From contig JAAURZ010000112.1 in NCBI GenBank assembly GCA_012031955.1, positions 1-7,216 of the forward strand: DNA of 7,216 nucleotides, read 5' to 3'. The first letter of the stretch is position 1, and each line of letters begins with the position of its first letter. This document shows positions 1 to 6,831 of the stretch, one piece after another. Both the position numbers and the translations under genes were made by a program. Source of the DNA: Bacteroidia bacterium (GTDB lineage Bacteria; Bacteroidota; Bacteroidia; Cytophagales; Cyclobacteriaceae). The notes below the pieces were generated by a model. That model had not been told where the DNA came from. It saw only the letters and a program-made list of their open reading frames with translations, and searched no databases.

Positions 1-255
1 CTCACGTACCGCGGTGCCATTCTGAACTTCGGCGATACTCTTCGGGTTGGCTCGGGCGACGCTCCGGTACTTCGCCTCCGCCGCGGCCCGCTCGGACTCG
101 GCCTCGGTGAGCTGCAAGTTCAAAGTCTCGAGCCGCCTCATCACGATGTTGTCATCGCGGGTCTCACCCATGACGAGGGCGCGCTTCTGAGCGTACTCAC
201 GAAGGACTTTCTCCTTCTCCATGATGTCTCGCCGGAGCTTGCCGACTTCGTCATG
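1..255 (-). CDS. Partial Wzz/GumC-type polysaccharide chain-length or export protein (coiled-coil part), cut at both ends
   Basis: Read on the - strand from about 252 to 1, this frame is open for 83 codons and gives a charged, heptad-like helical protein. It contains KLRRDIMEKEKVLREYAQ, then DDNIVMRRLETLNLQLTEAE, then SERAAAEAKYRSV. That pattern resembles the periplasmic coiled coil of Wzz/GNVR exopolysaccharide transport proteins (GumC, Wzc N-terminal half), where an 'ENIVVQRL..LN..LTEAE' stretch is common. Such proteins sit in the inner membrane and set polysaccharide chain length during export. No start codon, membrane segment or kinase domain is visible: the 3' end runs off at base 1 and the 5' end is lost at the join near 246-258. 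The piece is more GC-rich than the kdp genes and has no functional link to them. Another periplasmic coiled-coil protein is possible. Confidence 0.6.
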
Positions 256-258
256 CGC
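246..258. other. Abrupt join between two unrelated gene fragments
   Basis: On the left, the - strand reads as a coiled-coil polysaccharide-export protein. On the right, from about 256, the + strand reads as the conserved GAFRKDLYYRL motif of a sigma-54 AAA+ domain. The residues that should precede that motif (the rest of the AAA+ domain with its Walker sites) are absent and replaced by the antisense of the other gene. Both genes are therefore truncated at the same point. No insertion-sequence end, direct repeat or tRNA is visible there. An assembly or cloning chimera is the simplest explanation; a real rearrangement cannot be excluded. Confidence 0.6.
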
Positions 259-704
259 GGCGCCTTTCGAAAAGACCTCTACTATCGTCTTTTCTGTCTT
301 TTACCATTTCGCTGCCCTCGCTACGCGAACGAGCCGACGACATTAAAGCGCTGGCGGAATTTTTTGTAAAGCATTTTTCAATCAAAACGAACCGGTCCGC
401 TCCAACCATGAATGCCGCTTTCCTCAAAGCACTGAAGGCACATCCGTGGAAGGGCAATATCAGGGAATTGAAAAATGTAATCGAACGCTGCATCATCCTC
501 GCACCCGGTGTGCTCGACCCGTCGATACTGCCTGCCGATTTCAACATCGAGGCCGACGCCGACTCGCTGGACCTCAAAGCTGTTGAGAAGAAGCACATCG
601 CCAAAGTGCTTTCCTCTACCGCTGGCAATAAGACCCAGGCTGCGAAACTTCTCGGCATCGGGCTTACCACACTCTATCAAAAGTTGAAGGACTACAACCT
701 CTGA
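256..704 (+). CDS. Sigma-54-dependent (NtrC-type) transcriptional activator, C-terminal part, with two one-base insertions
   Basis: The protein opens with GAFRKDLYYRL and continues LPSLRERADDIKALAEFFVK, the end of a sigma-54-interacting AAA+ domain. WKGNIRELKNVIERC follows, containing the sensor-II region. The C-terminus (KKHIAKVLSSTAGNKTQAAK, then LLGIGLTTLYQKLKDY) is a Fis-type helix-turn-helix. The two halves lie in different frames. Trimming one T from each of the runs at 290-293 and 299-302 restores the expected YRLSVFTISLPSLRER, so the ATG at 408 is internal and not a start. After repair 148 residues remain. The ATPase core and any N-terminal receiver domain are lost at the left join. 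Such proteins use ATP to open sigma-54 promoters. Its place just before the kdp genes suggests it replaces KdpE as the partner of KdpD, but that is inference. Confidence 0.88.
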
Positions 705-736
705 TGTAGCCATCCCTGTTTCCATTTTCGAAATGC

Positions 737-763
737 ACCCTTCGGATTCCGAAGGGTTTTTTT
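737..763 (+). terminator. Intrinsic terminator after the activator gene
   Basis: A perfect 9-bp stem, ACCCTTCGG (737-745) with CCGAAGGGT (749-757), closes a 3-nt ATT loop and runs directly into seven T (757-763). It starts 33 nt past the activator stop codon. It should end the regulator transcript, so the kdp genes downstream need their own promoter. Confidence 0.9.
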
Positions 764-806
764 GATCTCTTTCTGAAACACAACTGATCTTCAATCACTT
801 AAAACC

Positions 807-822
807 AGGCATCTCCGTTGCC
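807..822 (+). promoter_or_regulatory. Candidate sigma-54 (-24/-12) promoter for the kdp operon
   Basis: The sequence AGGCATCTCCGTTGCC has GG (808-809) and GC (820-821) separated by exactly 10 nt, as required at sigma-54 promoters, and matches TGGCAC-N5-TTGCW at 8 of 11 defined positions. It lies in the short spacer between the terminator and the first small gene, next to a sigma-54 activator gene. Transcription would start near 833, only about 7 nt before the ATG at 840, so a longer or different start is possible. The same bases form AGGCA-N7-TGCCT (807-811, 819-823), which could instead be a small operator. No convincing activator-binding repeat was found upstream. Confidence 0.5.
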
Positions 823-839
823 TGTATGCCGTCAGTTTC

Positions 840-977
840 ATGATGGACGAGCAAAACAACACGAGATTGACCCTCAGGCAGAAGCTGCTCATTGGCTTCG
901 TGTTCCTGTTCCTGCTCAGCACCGTCATCCTTCTGGTAGCCAAAGTGGCGTGGCTCATAAGTGTATTCACGCATTAA
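840..977 (+). CDS. Small single-helix membrane protein (45 aa), first gene of the kdp operon
   Basis: ATG ATG opens a 45-residue protein that ends at TAA. The first 15 residues are polar and basic (DEQNNTRLTLRQK). Residues 16-41 form one strongly hydrophobic helix (LLIGFVFLFLLSTVILLVAK and on), followed by a short tail. The basic N-terminus predicts an inside N-terminus. I do not recognise a family. Codon-sized spacing to the next gene (13 nt) and position behind the candidate sigma-54 promoter put it in the kdp transcript. Start at 840 or 843 cannot be decided, since no Shine-Dalgarno is present. By analogy with KdpF it might be an accessory subunit or a regulator of the pump, but nothing in the sequence proves this. 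Confidence 0.6.
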   Translation: MMDEQNNTRLTLRQKLLIGFVFLFLLSTVILLVAKVAWLISVFTH

Positions 978-990
978 AATTCTAAACCTG

Positions 991-1080
991 ATGATTATGA
1001 TGATTCTATGGATGTTTCTGATTGGACTTGCCGGCTTCTGGTTGTTGTACAAAGCCGTTGATGTGTTCGAAAAAATTTAA
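991..1080 (+). CDS. Tiny membrane protein (29 aa), KdpF-like in shape
   Basis: MIMMILWMFLIGLAGFWLLY is followed by KAVDVFEKI and TAA. Almost the whole protein is one transmembrane helix with a short charged C-terminal tail. It begins 13 nt after the previous gene and ends 9 nt before kdpF. Its C-terminal half (LLY, six residues, EKI at the end) resembles that of the neighbouring KdpF (LLY, five residues, EKF at the end). A duplicated KdpF-like subunit is therefore possible, though the resemblance is short and both are simple helices. There is no Shine-Dalgarno; nearby ATG codons at 997 and 1000 would only trim the N-terminus. Preservation of a full reading frame in such a tight array supports a real gene. 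Confidence 0.6.
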   Translation: MIMMILWMFLIGLAGFWLLYKAVDVFEKI

Positions 1081-1089
1081 CAAAGCGGT

Positions 1090-1170
1090 ATGATGATAAT
1101 TCTTTTGATCATTTCCATTGCCGTGTTCGCATACTTGTTGTATGCGCTGATCAAACCTGAAAAGTTTTAA
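1090..1170 (+). CDS. kdpF: KdpF, small subunit of the K+-transporting ATPase
   Basis: This 26-residue protein, MMIILLIISIAVFAYLLYAL then IKPEKF, is one membrane helix ending in the YLLYALI.PE.F signature seen in KdpF (compare the E. coli ending YLVYALINAEAF). In E. coli, KdpF binds the KdpA side of the KdpFABC complex in the inner membrane and stabilises it. Length is in the usual 25-30 residue range. The start may be 1090 or 1093. Its stop overlaps the left arm of an inverted repeat (1168-1175). Unusually, another small gene lies between it and kdpA. Confidence 0.85.
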   Translation: MMIILLIISIAVFAYLLYALIKPEKF

Positions 1171-1200
1171 TTGATAGGAGCGGTTATTCACAATCAATTA
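1168..1200 (+). repeat. 8-bp inverted repeat between kdpF and the next small gene
   Basis: TAATTGAT (1168-1175) is exactly complementary to ATCAATTA (1193-1200), with a 17-nt spacer. The left arm includes the kdpF stop. The spacer starts with AGGAG (1176-1180), a Shine-Dalgarno-like string that lies too far (27 nt) from the ATG at 1208 unless the hairpin folds and shortens the distance. There is no T-run, so it is not a terminator. The arms are AT-rich, so chance is a real alternative. Confidence 0.35.
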
Positions 1201-1207
1201 TTAACAG

Positions 1208-1333
1208 ATGAAGGTAAAAAGGCAATATCGTCGCCTCGTCGTCATGCTTATCTGGGTGGTTGGCGGCGGCATCATGCTCACCGTGCTCATCCGGATGTGC
1301 TGGATGACACTACACATACTGGATACATTTTGA
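1208..1333 (+). CDS. Small basic single-helix membrane protein (41 aa) just before kdpA
   Basis: The 41-residue protein starts MKVKRQYRR, a strongly basic N-terminus. One hydrophobic helix follows at about residues 10-29 (LVVMLIWVVGGGIMLTVLI), with a triple glycine in the middle. A short tail RMCWMTLHILDTF completes it. The basic end predicts N-inside topology. No family is recognised. It lies 37 nt after kdpF, the widest gap in the operon, and 22 nt before kdpA. The frame upstream of the ATG is closed, which fixes the start region. It may be a further small Kdp accessory protein; this rests on position alone. Confidence 0.6.
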   Translation: MKVKRQYRRLVVMLIWVVGGGIMLTVLIRMCWMTLHILDTF

Positions 1334-1355
1334 GGATTAGAAAATAAATTTAGAA

Positions 1356-3052
1356 ATGAATACTGAAATACTGGGAGTCGTTTTCATGTTCCTGGTCAGC
1401 GTATTGCTGGCGATCCCGTTTGGGAAATACTGCGGCAAAGTATTCAAGTCGGAAAAAACCTGGCTTGATTTTCTGGCGCCAATGGAAAACTTGTTTTCCG
1501 GCTGTCGGGCATCGACCCGATGAAGCCCATGGACTGGAAAGAAAATCTGAAAGCCATGCTGGTGCTTAACGGCATCTTCTTTTTGTGGGCCATGGTGGTG
1601 CTGCTGCTTCAGGATGTTACACCCCCTTCTGGAATCCAGACGGCATCGCGTCTATAGAACCTACAACCGCCTTCAACACCGCCATCAGTTTCATGACCAA
1701 CACCAACCTGCAACACTACAGCGGTGAGACAGGCCTGTCGTACATGTCGCAGTTGGTAGTAATGTGCTTTCTGCAATTTGCGAGCGCCGCCACCGGCATT
1801 GCCGTGATGGTGCTGCTCTTCAACGGGCTCGTGCGCCAGCGCGCTACTGACCTGGGCAACTTTTATGCACTGTTTGTGAAAAGCAGCACGCGCATCTTGT
1901 TGCCTGTTGCTTTGGTGTTTGCGTTGCTGCTGGTGTGGCAAGGTACGCCGTCTACGCTGGAAGGAGCTGCCACGATCACCACGCTGGAAGGAGATACCGT
2001 ACAGGTAGCACGTGGCCCGGTGGCGCCGATGGTTGCCATCAAGCAAGCGGGTACCAACGGCGGTGGCTATTTTGGCCCGAACTCCACACACCCTTTCGAA
2101 AATCCGAACTACCTGACAAACATAGCCGAGAACGTCGCCATCCTGCTCATACCGATGGCACTGGTCTTTGCGTTCGGTTTTACATCGGTCGACCGAAAGT
2201 GGGCTATGCATTCTTCGCCGCCATGACACTGCTCTTTCTTAGCTTCGCCACCTCCTCGATCTATTTTGAAATGCAGGGCAACCCGGCGGTCGCAGCCATG
2301 AACGTCGGCGTCGATGCAGGCAACGTGGAGGGTAAGGAAGTCCGCTTCGGGTCTGCCGCCAGCGCCTTCTGGGGCGTGTCCACTACATCAACCTCAAACG
2401 GCTCCGTCAACTCTATGCACGATAGCCACACGCCTTTGTCGGGCGGCGTATACCTGCTCGACATGATGATCAATGCCATCTACGGCGGCGTTGGCGTGGG
2501 CTTCATCAACTTCTTTGTGTTTGTGGTAATAGCGGTGTTTATCTCCGGCCTGATGGTGGGAAGAACACCCGAGATGTTCGGCAAGAAGATCGAAGCCAGG
2601 GAAGTGAAGATCGCCGCGCTCGTCGCGATCCTGCACCCGCTGCTTATCCTCACCGGCACTGCCATATCGGCGCACGTGCAGGCAACCAACCCGGACGTTG
2701 CGTGGCTCAACAACCCGTCGTACCACGGCTTCAGCGAAATGCTTTACGAGTTCACCTCGGCATCGGCCAACAACGGTTCTGGCTTCGAAGGCCTGGGCGA
2801 CGCCACGCCGTTCTGGAATATCCTGTGCGGCCTGGCCATGCTCTTTGGTCGTTTCATCCCCATCATCGGTCCTCTGCAATTGCAGGTTCGCTGGCATCCA
2901 AAAAATATGTGCCGCAAAGTGCCGGCACGCTCAACATGCAGAGCCCGGCGTTTGTGGCGGTGCTGCTGTCGGTGATCATCATCGTAGCGGCCTTGTCCTT
3001 CTTCCCGGCGCTCACGCTCGGGCCGTTGGCCGAATACTTTTCCATGTTCTAA
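1356..3052 (+). CDS. kdpA: KdpA, K+-binding and translocating subunit, interrupted by four one-base deletions
   Basis: KdpA is the pore subunit of the high-affinity K+ pump, related to Trk/Ktr-type channels. The start is ATG 1356 (MNTEILGVVFMFLVSVLLA), preceded by an A-rich stretch. Four pore-loop motifs are visible in repaired numbering: NTNLQHYSGE near 116, GTNGGGYFGPNS near 233, SNGSVNSMHDS near 349 and ANNGSGFEGL near 473, matching the four selectivity-filter loops of the family. The frame shifts at the T-run 1494-1497, around the C-run 1622-1626, at the T-run 2178-2181 and near G 2876. Each is repaired by one added base, after which conserved KdpA sequence continues (for example AFGFYIGRPKVGYAFF and IIGPLAIAGSLASKKY). 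The repaired length is about 566 aa, normal for the family. Indels in runs point to sequencing error, not loss of the gene. kdpB starts 22 nt later. Confidence 0.95.
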
Positions 3053-3074
3053 CTAATTGTGAAGCAACAAAATC

Positions 3075-5140
3075 ATGAGTAAGAGAATAAATAAATCCGT
3101 CCGGTTGTTTGAACCCGCCTTGATCGGCGAGGCAGTGAAACAATCCTTTGTGAAACTGAAACCGGGAGTGATGATGAAAAACCCGGTCATGTTTTGTGTC
3201 GAGATCGGCACCGCCATCATGCTGGCCGTGTCCATCTATTCGTTCGTGAATGAGAGCCAGGGGCTGCCGCTCTACAACATTGTTATCTTTATTGTGCTGC
3301 TGGCCACGCTGCTGTTCGCCAATTTCGCGGAAGCGCTGGCGGAAGCACGGGGCAAGGCGCAGGCCGACTCATTGCGCCGTACGCGCGAAGAAACACCCGC
3401 CAGATTTGTAACAGACAGCGGCGAGATAATTCCGAAGCCGTCGAGCCAGTTGAAGAAAGGCGACGTGTTTGTGTGCGAAGCCGGCGACATTATACCTGCC
3501 GACGGCGAGATCATCGAAGGCATCGCCACCATCGACGAGAGCGCCATCACAGGCGAATCGGCCCCTGTGATACGCGAGGCAGGCGGCGACCGCAGCTCCG
3601 TGACCGGCGGCACCAAAGTACTTTCCGACAAAATCAAGGTGCAGATCACCTCCGAAGTGGGCGAGAGCTTTCTCGACAAAATGATCGCGCTCGTGGAAGG
3701 CGCAAGCAGGCAGAAGACACCCAACGAAATCGCGCTCACGCTGCTGCTCTCCGGTTTCACCATCGTATTCCTGCTCGTAACGGTCACGCTCAAACCGTTT
3801 GGCGATTATGCCGGAGCCAGCGTTACCATCGGCTCGTTGATAGCGCTGTTTGTGTGCCTTATTCCCACCACCATTGGCGGACTTTTGTCGGCCATCGGTA
3901 TTGCCGGCATGGACAGAGCGCTGCAGGCCAACGTCATCTCCAAGTCGGGCCGGGCGGTTGAAACTGCCGGCGATCTAGACACATCCTGCTCGACAAAACC
4001 GGCACCATCACAATAGGAAACCGGAAGGCAACCCAATTTTATGCCGCACCCAACATCGACGACGATGACTTGATAGAGAGCGCCACCATTGCGTCGCTGG
4101 CCGACGAGACGCCCGAGGGGAAATCAATTGTGGAGCTGGCAGCGACAAAAGGATTTAAACACCCGGTCGCCATGGGCGATGCATCCGACATATCGCACGG
4201 ATTACCACAGGCACGCATCATCAAGTTCTCGGCAGAGACACGCACGTCAGGCATCGACCTCGACGGCCGTACCATCCGCAAGGGTGCGTACGACGCCATT
4301 CGAAACATGGTGGAAAAAAGCGGCGAGCATTTTCCAAAAGAAGTAAAAGACATTGTGGATTCGATCTCCGCCAACGGAGGCACGCCACTGGTAGTAGCAC
4401 AAAACAATAAAGTGATGGGCACTGTGGAGTTGCAGGACGTGATTAAGCCCGGCATTACCGAACGCTTTGAGCGACTGCGTAAGATGGGCGTGAAGACGGT
4501 GATGGTAACCGGCGACAACTCGCTTACCGCAAAGTACATCGCTAACAAGGCGGGTGTGGATGACTACATCGCGGAAGCGAAACCGGAAGACAAACTCGAA
4601 TACATTCGCAAGGAGCAGGCAGAAGGAAAACTGGTAGCCATGATGGGCGACGGCACCAACGACGCGCCGGCGCTCGCGCAAGCCGACGTGGGCGTGGCGA
4701 TGAACAGCGGCACGCAGGCTGCCAAGGAAGCCGGTAACATGGTGGACCTCGACAACGACCCAACCAAGCTGATCGAAGTAGTTGAGATCGGCAAGCAGCT
4801 CCTCATCACGCGCGGCACACTTACTACCTTTTCCATCGCCAACGACGTGGCCAAATATTTTGCCATTGTACCCGCGCTCTTCATGGTGTCCATTCCTTCA
4901 TTGCAGGCGCTCAACATCATGCAACTGGCCAGTCCGCAGACGGCCATTTTGTCGGCCGTCATATTCAACGCTATCATCATACCCTTACTTATTCCGCTTG
5001 CCCTCAAAGGGGTGTCGTACAAGCCGATAGGCGCCAGTGCATTGCTTACGCGAAACCTGTTTTTATACGGACTGGGCGGTGTCGTTGTTCCGTTCATCGG
5101 CATAAAACTGATCGACCTTGTGATAGCACCCTTGTTTTAA
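3075..5140 (+). CDS. kdpB: KdpB, P-type ATPase subunit of the K+ pump, with one one-base deletion
   Basis: KdpB hydrolyses ATP to drive K+ uptake through KdpA. In repaired numbering the actuator motif TGES is at residues 159-162, the phosphorylated aspartate of DKTGTIT at 307, and the hinge motif GDGTNDAP at 525-532. Hydrophobic segments lie around residues 40-85, 215-275 and the last 100 residues. [20 protein letters not shown] before the catalytic site is typical KdpB. Aspartate 307 and serine 162 fall at the same numbers as in E. coli. Near 3982 one C is missing: GAC ACA TCC should read GAC ACC ATC, giving [12 protein letters not shown]. Without the repair translation stops at 4016, three codons before where the frame would otherwise matter little, and the second half begins only at an internal ATG (4070). 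The repaired length of about 688 aa is normal, and both halves are well conserved, so a sequencing error is likely. kdpC follows after 18 nt. Confidence 0.95.
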
Positions 5141-5158
5141 TCTCTAAATTCTCTTGAT

Positions 5159-5731
5159 ATGAAAAATTACATTTTAACCGCCATCAGACTCACTGCTATT
5201 ACCATTATACTGTTTGGCGTGTTGTACCCTTTGTTGATAACGGGTATCGCCTCCGTTGCAGCGCCGGGAAACGGTGACGGGGAGACCATCAAGCTTGATG
5301 GCCGGGAGGTGGGCTTCACACTCATAGGCCAGCAGTTCGGGCAAGACAAGTACTTTCACGGAAGACCGTCGGCGGTGGCGTACAACGCGGCGGCTACTGG
5401 TGGTTCCAACAAAGGACCGTCGAATGCCGCGTATCTTGCCGACGTGCAGTCGCGCATCGACGAGATATTGCAGGCGAATCCGGGCATATCGGAAAACGCC
5501 ATACCGGTTGATTTAATCACTGCTTCCGGCAGCGGCATCGACCCGCATATTTCACCCCAGGCTGCGCGCATTCAGATCGACCGCATTGCGCGGGCGCGTA
5601 ACATGGACAAGCAGCGATTGGAAGCACTTGTGAAAGCCCACACGGAGGCGCCCCTTTGGGGTTTGTTCGGGACATCGCGCGTTAACGTCCTTTGTCTTAA
5701 TATTGCGCTGGATGAATCTCGAAATCGTTAA
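5159..5731 (+). CDS. kdpC: KdpC, K+-transporting ATPase subunit C
   Basis: This 190-residue protein has one N-terminal membrane helix (about residues 7-33, ending GVLYPLLITGIASVAAP) and a soluble domain expected outside the inner membrane. KdpC hallmarks are present: LIGQQFGQDKYFHGRPSA, YNAAATGGSNKGPSN, VDLITASGSGIDPHISPQAA and the C-terminal LFGTSRVNVLCLNIALD. KdpC is part of KdpFABC and is thought to raise the pump's ATP affinity or stabilise the complex. Length is normal and no frameshift is seen. The start at ATG 5159 has no Shine-Dalgarno, only an AT-rich leader. The last residues (ESRNR) are less conserved but the stop lies where expected. The porin starts 16 nt later. Confidence 0.95.
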   Translation: MKNYILTAIRLTAITIILFGVLYPLLITGIASVAAPGNGDGETIKLDGREVGFTLIGQQFGQDKYFHGRPSAVAYNAAATGGSNKGPSNAAYLADVQSRIDEILQANPGISENAIPVDLITASGSGIDPHISPQAARIQIDRIARARNMDKQRLEALVKAHTEAPLWGLFGTSRVNVLCLNIALDESRNR

Positions 5732-5747
5732 CCAAACCGTTTGCCAC

Positions 5748-6819
5748 ATGACCAGGTATTTGCTCACGCTCGCCCTATGCGCTTACACCGCCGCGTTTGG
5801 CCAGGACGAACCCGAAGACACCGGATTGATCATTTCCGGCTATGCCGAAGTATACTATATATATGACTTTAATGAACCCGCCGACAACACACGTCCTGGT
5901 TTTATCTACTCGCACAACCGGCACAATGAAGTAACCCTGAACCTGGGCCTGTTGAAAGCGTCATACAATACCACGAAAGTGCGGGCGAATCTGGCGCTCA
6001 TGGCCGGCACGTACGCCAACGCGAACCTGAGCGCGGAACCTGGCGTGCTCAAAAATATTTATGAGGCGAACATCGGTGTGAAAATTTCCGCGGCAACGCG
6101 TTGTGGGTCGCGCCGGCATTTTTCCATCGCACATCGGTTTCGAAAGCGCCGTTGGCAAAGACTGCTCGACCCTCACGCGCAGCCTGATGGCCGAGAACAG
6201 CCCCTACTATGAAGCAGGCGTAAAACTGTCGTACACCACCGCCGACGACAGGTGGTTTATGTCGGCCCTGATACTCAATGGCTGGCAGCGCATTCAGCGC
6301 GTGGACGGAAATTCGCTCCCGGCATTCGGCACGCAATTAACATTCAGACCCGGCGACGCATGGACGATCAACAGCAGTACCTTTGTAGGTGCCGACACGC
6401 CGGATGCCGGACGCAGGATGCGTTACTTTCACGACCTCTACGCCATATTCCAGCCTGCAGGCAGGGTTGCCGTTACGGTGGCATTCGACATTGGCGGCGA
6501 AGAAAAAAGTGTCGACGACAGTGACCTCAATTCGTGGTGGTCCGCGGTCGCGATCGTAAGTGTGACCGCCGGTGAGAAGTGGAACGTAGCCGCGCGCGGT
6601 GAGTATTACCACGACGCGCACAACGTGATCATCGCTTCGCCGGCCGCCGGATTCAGAACGACGGGTGTGTCGATCAACGCCGATCACCAGGTTACCGAAA
6701 ACGTAGTCTGGCGAACGGAGGTACGCGGGTTCTTTAGCCCCGACCCGGTGTTTGCCGAAGGAACAGGTTTTACGGACAACAATATTTTCGCCGGCACTTC
6801 GCTGGCCCTGAGTTTCTAG
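5748..6819 (+). CDS. Outer-membrane beta-barrel porin in the kdp operon, with two one-base deletions
   Basis: The start is taken as ATG 5748, giving a signal peptide (MTRYLLTLALCAYTAAFG, cut probably before QDEPED); the upstream TTG at 5703 lies inside kdpC and is rejected. The mature protein alternates short polar and hydrophobic stretches and ends in phenylalanine (FAGTSLALSF), as outer-membrane barrels do. Segments such as FIYSHNRHNEVTLNLG, AGIFPSHIGFESAVGKD and ENSPYYEAGVKLSYTT resemble the Bacteroidota porins of the OmpL-like BBP2 group. Two bases are missing, near 6090-6091 and near 6110-6111; with them restored the text reads GNALWVDAGIFPSHIGFES across the gap. The repaired length is about 357 aa. 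The kdp context suggests it passes K+ or other small ions into the periplasm, but substrate cannot be read from sequence. Confidence 0.85.
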
Positions 6820-6831
6820 CACATAAGCAAG

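Noticed and set aside
1..340. Open + strand frame 1 from base 1 into the activator motif, as if one continuous protein
   Set aside because: Left of about 256 the + frame gives a leucine/arginine-rich sequence with no AAA+ features, while the opposite strand gives a sensible coiled-coil protein; it is antisense shadow.
408..704. Stand-alone 98-aa helix-turn-helix protein starting at ATG 408
   Set aside because: Conserved sigma-54 activator sequence continues upstream of 408 in the same frame and, after two T corrections, through GAFRKDLYYRL; the ATG is internal.
723..735. Small hairpin CATTT-TCG-AAATG just before the terminator
   Set aside because: Only five AT-rich pairs; too weak and too likely by chance to call an operator or structure.
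1609..2229. Long - strand frame (206 codons) opposite kdpA
   Set aside because: Its composition (rich in His, Arg, Gln) is typical of antisense to a membrane-protein gene, and kdpA on the + strand is certain.
1494..2876. Programmed ribosomal frameshifting in kdpA
   Set aside because: Four shifts in one gene, with no consistent slippery heptamer and the same kind of indels in neighbouring genes, fit sequencing error far better.
5703..5747. TTG at 5703 as the porin start
   Set aside because: It lies within the kdpC coding region and would put 15 residues before a good signal peptide; ATG 5748 gives a normal one.
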